Shown: in pieces, positions 35,444-43,526 of the stretch
Layout of the letters: every line of letters starts with the position of its first letter
Position numbering within the stretch: the stretch's first letter is position 1
Assembly (NCBI RefSeq): GCF_014645375.1
Contig: NZ_BMLT01000003.1
Location: forward strand, 293,983-357,982
Source: Marinobacterium nitratireducens
GTDB lineage: Bacteria; Pseudomonadota; Gammaproteobacteria; Pseudomonadales; Balneatricaceae
Direction: 5' to 3'
DNA: 64,000 bases
The notes under the pieces: model-generated
The model's input: only the letters and a program-made list of their open reading frames with translations
What the model was told of the DNA's origin: nothing
The model's database searches: none
Position numbers and translations under genes: made by a program

Positions 35444-35710
35444 ATGAAACGAGTTGCCGCCGTACTTGGCAGTGCCGCCCTCACCTCTGCTTTCCTGGTA
35501 CTGGCACAGCCTGCCGCCGAGAACGTACAGGCCGAGTCATTGCCCAACCTGCCACGCCCGGCGTTCAACGAACTGGACCGCAACGGCGATGGCCGGCTGA
35601 GCTTTCTGGAAGCCAAGCAGGACGAGCGGCTGATCGGCGAGTTTTACCGCATGGATCTCGATCTCGACGGTTTCCTGAGCCCTGAAGAACTGCGACGTTT
35701 CCAGGCCTGA
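35444..35710 (+). CDS. exported EF-hand domain protein
   Basis: 88 residues. Signal peptide (MKRVAAVLGSAALTSAFLVLAQPAA) then two EF-hand-like loops, DRNGDGRLSFLE at about 47-58 and DLDLDGFLSPEE at about 70-81, with the calcium-ligating Asp/Asn and final Glu positions present. Start at 35444 chosen for AAGGAG 7 nt upstream; the frame upstream is non-coding. Likely periplasmic calcium-binding protein of unknown role. Confidence 0.82.
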   Translation: MKRVAAVLGSAALTSAFLVLAQPAAENVQAESLPNLPRPAFNELDRNGDGRLSFLEAKQDERLIGEFYRMDLDLDGFLSPEELRRFQA

Positions 35711-35815
35711 GTCCCGGAACCGCAGGATCCGCAGCGACAGATGGATGTCGCCAGCCAACGACAGTCGAGCTAAGATGGATAATTGAACACTTTCGTCGAG
35801 CTTCAATCCCCTCCC

Positions 35816-37222
35816 ATGACCCGGACCCATCGCTGGCGGGCAGGTTCGCTGCGCCAGTTGGTACTACTGGCCTTTCTGCTCGTGGTCACGCCGCTGGGCA
35901 TATTGCTGTATCAGGCCAGCAATGAACTGGTGTCGCAGGCCCGCCAGGGACGCGAGGGAGCCCGACTGTCGCTGGATATCAGCCGCCGCAATCTGCAGCT
36001 GGACGTTCTCGCCGAAGATATCCTGCGCTCGGCAAGTCAGTACGCGATTCTGCAACGAGAGGAGATTCGCCAGCGCCTCCTGCAGCAAATCGGCGACTAC
36101 CGCAAGCTGCTCGACATTCAGCGTTTCGCGTTCGAAGGCAATGCCGTGATGCCGTCGCTGCACGAAACCCTGGACCAGATCGAGCAGGCCGACAACAGCG
36201 AAACCGGCGCTCCGCTGCTGCAACAGCTGGTACTGCTGACCGACGAGCTGATCGCCCAGAGCAGCCGTCAACTGGAACAGCGGCTCGCCGACCTCGACCT
36301 GCAGGCGCGCGCCACCCAGCAGAAGCTCTGGACGCAGGCGACCATCCTGATCGCCCTGTCGGCGCTGCTGATACTGTTTTTCAGCGTGCGCATCAGCCAG
36401 CCGGTCAGTGTGCTGATCGAACGCATCCGCGCCCTGGGACACGGCCATACCAACACCGACAGACGCCTGCGGGGCCCGCGCGAACTGGTCGACCTCAATG
36501 AACAGCTGGACTGGCTGGCCGACCACCTGCGCGAACTCGAGGAGGAAAAACACCGCTTCCTGCGCCATATTTCACATGAGCTGAAAACCCCGCTGACCAC
36601 ACTGCGGGAGGGCTCCGACCTGATGGCCGAAGAGGTCGCCGGCCCGCTGACCGACAACCAGCGCGAGATCGTCGAACTGATCCAGCGCAACAGCTTCGAA
36701 CTGCAAACCCTGATCGAGCAGCTGCTGGACTACAATCGCCTGCAGCAACCCAACAGCCTGCTCATTCGCAGCACCAGCCTCGACAGCTGCCTCAATGCCG
36801 CTCTGCAGCCGCACCGGCTGCTGCTGGAACAGAAACGCATTCGACTCGAGCGCCCCGCGAAGGATGCGCACTGGCCGACCGACCGTCCGATGCTGCATCG
36901 AATTCTCAGCAACCTGATCTCGAATGCGATCTACTACGGAGACGAACAAGGAGAGCTCTTCATCCGCTACCAGGCGCTGAACGACCGTATGCAGATCGAC
37001 GTCGGCAACACGGGACCCACGATTCCCGACAACGAGATCGAGCATATTTTCCAGCCATTCTACCAGGGCCGGAACCGTCGTCGCGGCCCGCTCAAGGGCT
37101 CGGGTATCGGCCTCAGCGTTGCCCGCGACGCTGCCAATGCCCTGGGCGCGGAGCTTGCTCTGGTCACCAACAGCGAACACCGGGTGGTGTTCAGAATTCA
37201 ACTGCCCGCAGTGAGTGACTGA
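35816..37222 (+). CDS. glrK: sensor histidine kinase GlrK (QseE)-like
   Basis: About 468 residues. SLRQLVLLAFLLVVTPLGILLYQA is the first membrane helix in the QseE/GlrK pattern, a periplasmic helical sensor at about 35-170, second helix (TILIALSALLILFFSV), HAMP, the phospho-acceptor motif RFLRHISHELKTPLTTLREG, and an ATPase domain with NLISNAIYYGD and GSGIGLSVARDAANALG. Senses envelope conditions and phosphorylates GlrR. Start taken as ATG 35816; a TTG at 35783 is an alternative. Followed by qseG and glrR in one operon. Confidence 0.9.
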   Translation: MTRTHRWRAGSLRQLVLLAFLLVVTPLGILLYQASNELVSQARQGREGARLSLDISRRNLQLDVLAEDILRSASQYAILQREEIRQRLLQQIGDYRKLLDIQRFAFEGNAVMPSLHETLDQIEQADNSETGAPLLQQLVLLTDELIAQSSRQLEQRLADLDLQARATQQKLWTQATILIALSALLILFFSVRISQPVSVLIERIRALGHGHTNTDRRLRGPRELVDLNEQLDWLADHLRELEEEKHRFLRHISHELKTPLTTLREGSDLMAEEVAGPLTDNQREIVELIQRNSFELQTLIEQLLDYNRLQQPNSLLIRSTSLDSCLNAALQPHRLLLEQKRIRLERPAKDAHWPTDRPMLHRILSNLISNAIYYGDEQGELFIRYQALNDRMQIDVGNTGPTIPDNEIEHIFQPFYQGRNRRRGPLKGSGIGLSVARDAANALGAELALVTNSEHRVVFRIQLPAVSD

Positions 37223-37223
37223 A

Positions 37224-37754
37224 ATGTCAGCAAAGCTGCTTACTCGACAACTGCCCCGGGGACTGGCCCTGCTGGCGCTCATCGCCGGCCTGCTTGGTTG
37301 CGGCGCGACCGCTACGCAGCCCACAGCGGATGCAGCGACTTCGCCAAAGGACTCAGGGCCGGCCTGCTACGTCAGTGGCGAGAGCCTGGCTCACCTGCTG
37401 CGACTCGAGCACCGCTATCTGCTGGCCGACTCCGACGAGCAACGCATGCGTCAGCTGATGGAGGCGCGGCAGAGCCGCGACAAGGCGCTTGAAGCCCTGC
37501 TGCTGATCAGTCCGGCTTCCTCTGCGGAGGACAGCAGACTCGGCGCCGAGCTGCTCGGCAGCCTGCCGCTGTACCCGGACGACAAATGCATCGCCGACCG
37601 CTACCTGTTCCTGCACCTGAGCCAGGTCCGGCACGACCTGGCGCGCAGCGACGAGCTCAAGGCCCGCGAAGACGAAATCACCGAACTGAAACGCAAGATA
37701 GAAGCGCTGACCGATCTGGAACAGCAGATCACGCGCCAACGCAAGGATTTGTGA
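37224..37754 (+). CDS. qseG: QseG (YfhG)-like outer-membrane lipoprotein
   Basis: 176 residues. Signal peptide with lipobox (LALLALIAGLLGCGA), then a helical domain with two Cys (ACYVSGESLAHLLRLEHRYLLADSDEQRMRQL and DDKCIADRYLFLHLSQVRHDL) and a C-terminal coiled coil (REDEITELKRKIEALTDLEQQI). Position between glrK and glrR is the hallmark of QseG, which in enterobacteria interacts with the GlrK/QseE sensor. ATG 37224 follows GAG at 8 nt; a GTG at 37215 overlapping glrK is possible. Confidence 0.82.
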   Translation: MSAKLLTRQLPRGLALLALIAGLLGCGATATQPTADAATSPKDSGPACYVSGESLAHLLRLEHRYLLADSDEQRMRQLMEARQSRDKALEALLLISPASSAEDSRLGAELLGSLPLYPDDKCIADRYLFLHLSQVRHDLARSDELKAREDEITELKRKIEALTDLEQQITRQRKDL

Positions 37755-37756
37755 GA

Positions 37757-39151
37757 ATGAATACGACTCCACAGCTGCTACTGGTTGACGACGATAGCGC
37801 CCTGCTCAAGCTGCTCAAGATGCGCCTGCAGGCCCAGGACTATCGCGTCAGCTGCGCCGAAAGCGGCCAGGAAGCGCTGCAGGTCCTGGCTGCAGAAACG
37901 ATCGACCTGGTCATCACCGACCTGCGCATGGATCAGATGGACGGCATGGCGCTGTTCGAGCAGATCCAGCAACAACGGCCGGACCTGCCGGTCATCATCA
38001 TGACCGCCCACGGCTCGATCCCCGAGGCCGTCTCCGCCACCCAGCGCGGCGTCTATGCCTTTCTGACCAAGCCGATCGACCGCGACCAGCTGCTCGACAC
38101 CGTCCGCGCGGCGCTCAACACCAGCGCCCGGCGTCAGGATCAGGAATGGCGCGCCGGCATCATCGGCGCCAGCCCCGCCATCGAGTCGCTGCTGCAGCAG
38201 GCGCAACGCGTCGCCGAATCCGACGTCAGTCTGCTGATCACCGGCCCGAGCGGCAGCGGCAAGGAATGCTTCGCCAAGGCGATCCACAAGGCCAGCCGAC
38301 GGGCGGGCAAGGCCTTCGTCGCCATCAACTGCGGCGCGCTGCCCGAACAGCTGCTGGAATCGGAGCTGTTCGGCCATACCAAGGGTGCCTTCACCGGCGC
38401 CATCACCCAGCACCGAGGCCTCTTTCAGGCTGCGCACGGCGGCACCCTGTTTCTCGACGAAATCGGCGATATGCCGCAGTCGCTGCAGGTCAAGCTGCTG
38501 CGGGCGCTGCAGGAGCGCATGATCCGCCCGGTCGGCTCGACGGAGAGCATCCCGATCGACGTCCGTGTCATATCGGCCACCCACCGCGACCTTGAAAAAG
38601 CCATCGAGAGCCATGAGTTCCGCGAAGACCTCTACTACCGCCTCAACGTGGTCAACCTGGACCTGCCGCCGCTGCGCGACCGTCCGGAGGACATCCCGCT
38701 GCTGACCCGGCACTTCCTCGGCAAGGCCGCGGACCGCCACAATCCGCGGGTGCGCGGGATCTCGCCCGGCGCCATTCACCTGCTGGCCCAGGCCGCCTGG
38801 CCCGGCAACGTGCGTCAGCTGGAAAACGTGATCGAACAGGTGGTGGCGCTGAGCAACAGCCCGATCGTGCCGGAAGGCCTGGTCGCCCAGGCGCTGGCGA
38901 ACCAGGAGAGAGTGGTGCCTTCGTTCAACGAGGCGCGGGCGGATTTCGAGAAGCGCTACCTGATCAAGGTGCTGCGCATCACCGAGGGCAACGTCACCCA
39001 CGCCGCCCGCATTGCCCAGCGCAACCGCACCGATTTCTACAAGCTGCTCAACCGCCATGGTCTGGAAGCCGCGGAGTTCAAACCCAGCGAAAGCGCCACC
39101 ACCGCCGCGCTCAAGAGCAGCAGCCAGCAGCGCGTACGCCGCACCGGCTGA
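37757..39151 (+). CDS. glrR: sigma-54-dependent response regulator GlrR (QseF)
   Basis: 464 residues. Receiver domain 1-125 (LLVDDDSALLKLL; phospho-Asp in LVITDLRMDQMDG; Lys in FLTKPID), AAA+ domain with Walker A GPSGSGKE, the sigma-54 contact loop GAFTGA, Walker B GGTLFLDEIGD, the arginine finger region REDLYYRLNV and PLRDRPEDIP, and a Fis-type DNA-binding C-terminus (ITEGNVTHAARIAQRNRTDFYKLL). Activates sigma-54 promoters; one such promoter match lies 6 kb away before the capsule genes. Two bp after qseG. Confidence 0.95.
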   Translation: MNTTPQLLLVDDDSALLKLLKMRLQAQDYRVSCAESGQEALQVLAAETIDLVITDLRMDQMDGMALFEQIQQQRPDLPVIIMTAHGSIPEAVSATQRGVYAFLTKPIDRDQLLDTVRAALNTSARRQDQEWRAGIIGASPAIESLLQQAQRVAESDVSLLITGPSGSGKECFAKAIHKASRRAGKAFVAINCGALPEQLLESELFGHTKGAFTGAITQHRGLFQAAHGGTLFLDEIGDMPQSLQVKLLRALQERMIRPVGSTESIPIDVRVISATHRDLEKAIESHEFREDLYYRLNVVNLDLPPLRDRPEDIPLLTRHFLGKAADRHNPRVRGISPGAIHLLAQAAWPGNVRQLENVIEQVVALSNSPIVPEGLVAQALANQERVVPSFNEARADFEKRYLIKVLRITEGNVTHAARIAQRNRTDFYKLLNRHGLEAAEFKPSESATTAALKSSSQQRVRRTG

Positions 39152-39293
39152 CACTATTCGCGGCGGGGGCGCCGCTCCCAGGAAGACGGCTCGAGCGCCT
39201 GATAACACCTGTAGGAGCCGCGCCTCGCGGCGAACAAAACCAGCACTGTGCCGGAAATTCGTGGCGGGGGCGCCGCTCCCACGAAAACGGCTT
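39152..39293. repeat. REP-like elements (gcggcgccccgccgcgaa type)
   Basis: Two or three copies of ttcgcggcgggggcgccgctcc in both orientations between the convergent glrR and ybaK genes, with gtaggagccgcgcctcgcgg between them at about 39212. Related copies occur at about 31607 and 52550. Confidence 0.7.
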
Positions 39294-39767
39294 TCAGCGC
39301 CCTATCGGCGCCATGATCGCGCCGGTCAGGCGAATCAGGTCTTCGGCCGCCATCTCTATCTCGAGCCCGCGCCTGCCGGCGCTCATATACAGCGTCGGGA
39401 AATTGCCGGCGCTGCTGTCGAGCGCCATCGGCAGACGTTTCTTCTGCCCCAGCGGACTGATGCCACCGACGACGTAGCCGGTAGCCCGCTCGGCGTCACC
39501 AGGATCGGCCATACTGGCCTTCTTGGCCCCTAGAGCCGCGGCGACCGCTTTCAGGTCCAGCTGTCCCGACACCGGCACTATCGCCACACCGAGCCGGCGC
39601 GGGTCGCCGTTGAGCGCAACCAGCAGCGTCTTGAATACCCGCTCGGGCGGCTGGCCCAGCGCATCCGCCGCTTCGAGCCCGTAGGAAGCCGCCGCCGGAT
39701 CATGGGTGTACTCGTGTATCTGGAAAGGAATCCTGGCCTTCCGGGCCACATTGATTGCAGGGGTCAT
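39294..39767 (-). CDS. ybaK: Cys-tRNA(Pro) deacylase YbaK/EbsC
   Basis: 156 residues, full length. Editing enzyme that hydrolyses Cys mischarged on tRNA-Pro. TPAINVARKARIPFQIHEYTHDP, the conserved VFKTLLVALNGD (catalytic-site Lys), VVGGISPLGQKKRLP and GRRGLEIEMAAEDLIRLTGA are characteristic. Convergent with glrR. Confidence 0.94.
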   Translation of the reverse strand: MTPAINVARKARIPFQIHEYTHDPAAASYGLEAADALGQPPERVFKTLLVALNGDPRRLGVAIVPVSGQLDLKAVAAALGAKKASMADPGDAERATGYVVGGISPLGQKKRLPMALDSSAGNFPTLYMSAGRRGLEIEMAAEDLIRLTGAIMAPIGR

Positions 39768-39771
39768 AAAA

Positions 39772-39825
39772 GTGGACAGTCAACAGTGCCAAGTGAACAG
39801 GGGCTAACTGTAAACTGTCCACTCG
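39772..39825. repeat. imperfect inverted repeat (gtggacagt...actgtccac)
   Basis: gtggacagt at 39772 and its reverse complement actgtccac at about 39816 enclose two cagtgccaagtgaacag/gctaactgt-like segments, between ybaK and the SYLF gene. Could form a hairpin; meaning unknown. Confidence 0.45.
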
Positions 39826-39843
39826 AAACAGGCCACTACTCGA

Positions 39844-40380
39844 CTACTTGTCCATACGGGTGATTTTGGAGCCTTCCAGCGTCAGGTTCGCCATCAGACC
39901 CTTGTTGGAAAAGACAAAACCGATGATCGGCTGCTGCAGCGTATGGGTGTCGATGGTGCCGCCGGTGCCGAGGGTGGCGATGGCGACGCTGCCGTCGACC
40001 CCTGCCTCCCAGCCCTTGCTGGTACGGAATTTATCGAGCGCTTCCTGGGTCATGAAGAGTACCACCTGGCTCTTGATCTGGGCGCCGAGCTGCAGCCCGA
40101 TCGAGGCCGAAGCGGTGCTGTAGTAGTCGACGGTCTGGCCACCGATCCGCAACGCCCCCTCGCCGTACTCGCCGCCGATGCCAACGCCGGCCTTGTACAC
40201 CTCCGGGAACACCAGTACGCCCTTGGCCTGCAAGGCCAGTTCACGTGCAGCCTGGGATTCCTGATAAAGAGTTTGCAGCGCCTCGTCGGCCTTGGCATCG
40301 ATTTCTTCCCGCGATGCGGCCTGTACGGTGACGGCGATCATCAGGGCGAACACTGCGAACACGAACTGTCTGAGTCTCAT
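39844..40380 (-). CDS. SYLF/YSC84 domain exported protein
   Basis: 178 residues. Signal peptide (MRLRQFVFAVFALMIAVTVQA) followed by the SYLF lipid-binding domain: AKGVLVFPEVYKAGVGIGGEYGEGAL, DYYSTASASIGLQLGAQIKSQVVLFMT, WEAGVDGSVAIATLGTGG and KGLMANLTLEGSKITRM. Family members bind phosphoinositides or act in the envelope; the bacterial role is not defined. Confidence 0.88.
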   Translation of the reverse strand: MRLRQFVFAVFALMIAVTVQAASREEIDAKADEALQTLYQESQAARELALQAKGVLVFPEVYKAGVGIGGEYGEGALRIGGQTVDYYSTASASIGLQLGAQIKSQVVLFMTQEALDKFRTSKGWEAGVDGSVAIATLGTGGTIDTHTLQQPIIGFVFSNKGLMANLTLEGSKITRMDK

Positions 40381-40548
40381 AAGACTGATCTCCTGGAAAT
40401 GGACCTTCCTGCAGGACGGACCCTGACAACGCGCACCAGGACGACTTGGGTCTCGATCACCGGCTGCAGTATAGTACCGGGTTTACGCCTGTGCCCCCGG
40501 GACAGATCACCAACGCCAACCGCCTCCAGCTCTGTCGCTTCAGTACCG

Positions 40549-41946
40549 ATGCAAGACCGAAAAACTCTGCAACAAGCGCTCGTTCTGCTACAACAGGGAC
40601 GTCTCCAGGACGTCGTCACCCTCTGTCTGCCGATGCTGAAAAGGAACCCCGACCAATTTGCGGCGCAGCACCTGTGCGGCGTCGCACTGCTGCGTCTGGA
40701 ACAGCTCGACGGCGCCGAAAAACACCTGCGTCACGCCTGTCGTTGCCCGGCACCGGCCACCCAGCTGGCCCAGGCCAGCAATAATCTGGCGCTGTGCCTG
40801 CAACACAGAGGCAAGCTTGACGAAGCATCCATGGCCATCGACAACGCACTGCGACACCAGCCGGACGAGGCCGCCTACTGGGTCAATCGCGGCAATATCT
40901 GCGAAGCGCAGGGCGACTGGCAGCGGATGAGCACAGCCTTCGAGCGCGCGCTGTCGCTGGCCCCGCAGCTGCCCGAAGCCCGCACCGCACTGGCCGTTGC
41001 CTGGCGCCAGCTCGGACGCCGCCGCCAGGCGCTCGGGCTGCTCGAGCAGAGCCCCGAACAGGACTATGACTGGCTGTGCGAGTACGTACTGCTCCTGTTG
41101 TTGCAGGGCGCCGGGGACAAGGCGCTGAAACTGCTCGACCAGGTGCCCGACAGCGACAGCCTGCAGGGTGTCGCCGACTACGTCGCGGAGGCCGGCCACG
41201 GCGACCTTGCGGCGCCGCTCTACCGGCGCGTTTTGCAGCTGGACCCGGACAACGACACGGCAACCTACCTGCTGGCCTCGCTCAATGGCGAAAGCGCCAT
41301 AAAGGCCCCGCGGGCCTATGTCGAAGGCCTGTACGACCGCCATGCCGGTCAGTTCGAACAGCGTCTGGTCGGGCGTCTTGGCTACCGGGCTCCGGAACTG
41401 CTGGCGCAGGCCCTTGCCACGCGGCTGCCGGACGCGCCCGCCTGCGCGCTGGATCTGGGCTGCGGCAGCGGCCTGCTGGGTCAGTCGCTGCGGCGGCATT
41501 TCCCCGGGCTTGCGGTAGACGGTCTCGATGTCTCGGCGCAAATGCTGGCGCAGGCACGCAGCAAGGGCTGTTATCGTGCGTTGCATCACGGTGATGCGAT
41601 CACGCAACTGGCGCTTTTGCCCGCTGCCCGCTATCCGCTGATCGCCAGTACCGATATGCTGATCTACCTCGGCGACCTCGAACCGCTGTTCGCCGTGGCC
41701 GTCCGCTGCCTTGAACCCGGCGGGTTGCTGGCGCTAACGGTCGAGGCCGGCCAAAGCACCGAGCCCGAGCTGCAGCCAAGCGGACGCTTTCGCCACAGCA
41801 GAGCCTACCTGGAAGCACTGACCGACCGGCATGAGCTGCAGCTGCGGGTGCTCGAGCCGTTCGACCTGCGTCGGGAAAAGGAGCGGATGCTGGAGGGACT
41901 GATGCTGATCGCACAGGCCCCGATAACGGAAACGGAGACACCATGA
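40549..41946 (+). CDS. TPR-repeat protein fused to a class I SAM methyltransferase
   Basis: 465 residues. N-terminal ~240 residues are tetratricopeptide repeats (LVLLQQGRLQDVVTLCLPMLKRNPDQ; SNNLALCLQHRGKLDEASMAIDNALRHQPDE; NRGNICEAQGDWQRMSTAFERALSLAPQ). The C-terminal ~210 residues are a methyltransferase with motif I ALDLGCGSGLLGQSL, LDVSAQMLAQARSKG, and LIASTDMLIYLGDLEPLF. The fusion type is known from other proteobacteria; the target is unknown. ATG at 40549 begins MQDRKTLQQAL; the frame upstream is non-coding. Its stop overlaps the next start (ATGA). Confidence 0.87.
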   Translation: MQDRKTLQQALVLLQQGRLQDVVTLCLPMLKRNPDQFAAQHLCGVALLRLEQLDGAEKHLRHACRCPAPATQLAQASNNLALCLQHRGKLDEASMAIDNALRHQPDEAAYWVNRGNICEAQGDWQRMSTAFERALSLAPQLPEARTALAVAWRQLGRRRQALGLLEQSPEQDYDWLCEYVLLLLLQGAGDKALKLLDQVPDSDSLQGVADYVAEAGHGDLAAPLYRRVLQLDPDNDTATYLLASLNGESAIKAPRAYVEGLYDRHAGQFEQRLVGRLGYRAPELLAQALATRLPDAPACALDLGCGSGLLGQSLRRHFPGLAVDGLDVSAQMLAQARSKGCYRALHHGDAITQLALLPAARYPLIASTDMLIYLGDLEPLFAVAVRCLEPGGLLALTVEAGQSTEPELQPSGRFRHSRAYLEALTDRHELQLRVLEPFDLRREKERMLEGLMLIAQAPITETETP

Positions 41947-42737
41947 TCAGACTGAGTTCGCTGCATATCTACCCGATCAAGTCCACGGCCGGCATCGGTC
42001 TCGAGCGCGCCTTCGTCGAACGCGCGGGCCTTGCCTTCGATCGCCGCTTCGTCCTGACCGACAATGACGGGCAGTTCCTGACCGCGCGCAGGCACCCCCG
42101 GCTGCTGCAGGTCAGAGCCACGCCGACCTCTGATGGTCTGGTGCTGAGCGCCACCGGCTGCAGCGACCTGCGACTGCGCTATGACGACTTCCCGGCAGCG
42201 TATCGAACCATCAGCGTCTGGAACGACCAAATCGAGGGCCAGCACTGCAGCGACAGCGCAGACCGCTGGTTCAGCGAATGGCTGGGCCTCGAGTGCAGCC
42301 TGCGCTACTTCGGCACGCGCTCGAGCCGCCAGACCGACCGCGCGCCCCTCTCACCGGTCGCCTTCGCCGACGGTTATCCGCTGCTGCTGATCGGTGAGGC
42401 TTCTCTCGCCGACCTGAATTCACGCCTGCCGGCGCCGGTAGCGATGGCACAGTTTCGCCCCAACCTGGTGATCAGTGGCAGCGATGCCTTCGCCGAGGAC
42501 AGCTGGCGCCGCATCCGTATCGGTTCCCTCGAGCTGGAACCGGTCAAACCCTGCGCGCGCTGCGTGCTGACGACCATCGACCCGGTAACGGCAGAACGTC
42601 ACCCGCGCCAGGAGCCGCTGCGCACCCTGACAGGCTACCGACGCGACAGCGAAGGCCAGGTCAACTTCGGCCAGAATCTGGTGCCGCTCGGCGAAGGCGT
42701 GCTGGAAGTCGGGATGGAGGTGGAGATTCTGGCGTAG
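41943..42737 (+). CDS. MOSC domain protein, YcbX-like
   Basis: 264 residues. N-terminal beta-barrel (SSLHIYPIKSTAGIGLERAFVERAGLAFDRRFVLTD) and a MOSC domain with RPNLVISGSDAFAEDSWRRIRIG, the conserved KPCARCVLTTIDPVTAER cysteine motif and GQNLVPL. Related to YcbX, which detoxifies N-hydroxylated bases with molybdenum cofactor; the ferredoxin C-terminal domain of YcbX is absent here. Translationally coupled to the TPR-methyltransferase gene. Confidence 0.88.
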   Translation: MIRLSSLHIYPIKSTAGIGLERAFVERAGLAFDRRFVLTDNDGQFLTARRHPRLLQVRATPTSDGLVLSATGCSDLRLRYDDFPAAYRTISVWNDQIEGQHCSDSADRWFSEWLGLECSLRYFGTRSSRQTDRAPLSPVAFADGYPLLLIGEASLADLNSRLPAPVAMAQFRPNLVISGSDAFAEDSWRRIRIGSLELEPVKPCARCVLTTIDPVTAERHPRQEPLRTLTGYRRDSEGQVNFGQNLVPLGEGVLEVGMEVEILA

Positions 42738-43100
42738 GGTGCCGGTGAGAGAAGCGAACCGCACCAAAACCCATTTCCGCGGGGCGCCGCTTCTCCTGCG
42801 ACCGAGTGTCGCGCCACCGCAGCAGATAATCGCAGGTGGCGCGCCCCGCGGCGAATCGAATCTGGCACCGTGCCAACCCGTTCGCGGCGGGGGAAGTGAC
42901 CGTACGTTTGGGTGCGCCACTCCCACGAAACAGCTGTAGGAGCCCGGTCCCCGGGCGAACCGAAGCCAGGCTTCGACGCTCTAACTTTGACGCGCTCCCG
43001 AAAAGCTCGCCCGCGGAGCGGGCTCCTACACACGATTCGCAGGCCCTGCCGATCACTCACAGGAGCCGCTCCCACAGGCATACTCCCACAGGCGCAGCGT
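42738..43100. repeat. 363-bp gap filled with REP-like elements
   Basis: Between convergent genes. Contains gtgccggtgagagaagcgaaccgcacc (family C, also at about 57797), a gcgccccgcggcgaa element, a family-A element at 42936-42962, and cgcccgcggagcgggctcctac at about 43008. No gene seen; frames crossing it read through palindromes. Confidence 0.7.
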
Positions 43101-43526
43101 CTAAGAGGCACTCCCGGTGTCATCGCCCATTGCAGCTTTGGCCGCGCGTGCCTGCGGCACCGACGGGCGGCTCCAGACATAGACCAGTGCGAACAGCACG
43201 CAGGCGCCGGCCAGCGCCTTGAGGCGCCAGTCGAATTCACGGAACAGTAGCGGATAGCTGACGAGCGCGAGCATCAGCGTGGTCGACAGGCATTTGATAC
43301 GCAGCGGAATCACGCCGTAGGCCTCCCAGTCGCGTATCATCGGCCCGAACAGGCGCTGATTGAGCAGCCAGCGGTGCAACCGCTCGGAGCTGCGGGAAAA
43401 ACAGAAGGCCGCCAGGATCACGAACGGCGTCGTCGGTAGCAACGGCAGCACCACGCCGATGGCACCGAGCAGCAACGCCGTGACGCCGGCAATCCAGTAA
43501 AGCAGACGCACCAGTCTAGGTCTCAT
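43101..43526 (-). CDS. ybaN: DUF454 (YbaN) family inner-membrane protein
   Basis: 141 residues. MRPRLVRLLYWIAGVTALLLGAIGVVLPLLPTTPFVILAAFCFSRSSERLHRWLLNQRLFGPMIRDWE contains the YbaN signature (G-x-LP-LLPTTPFxLLAAxCF). Three to four membrane helices; function unknown. Start at 43526 overlaps the end of tmcA by 11 bp; the long upstream open frame is the antisense shadow of tmcA. Confidence 0.9.
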   Translation of the reverse strand: MRPRLVRLLYWIAGVTALLLGAIGVVLPLLPTTPFVILAAFCFSRSSERLHRWLLNQRLFGPMIRDWEAYGVIPLRIKCLSTTLMLALVSYPLLFREFDWRLKALAGACVLFALVYVWSRPSVPQARAAKAAMGDDTGSAS

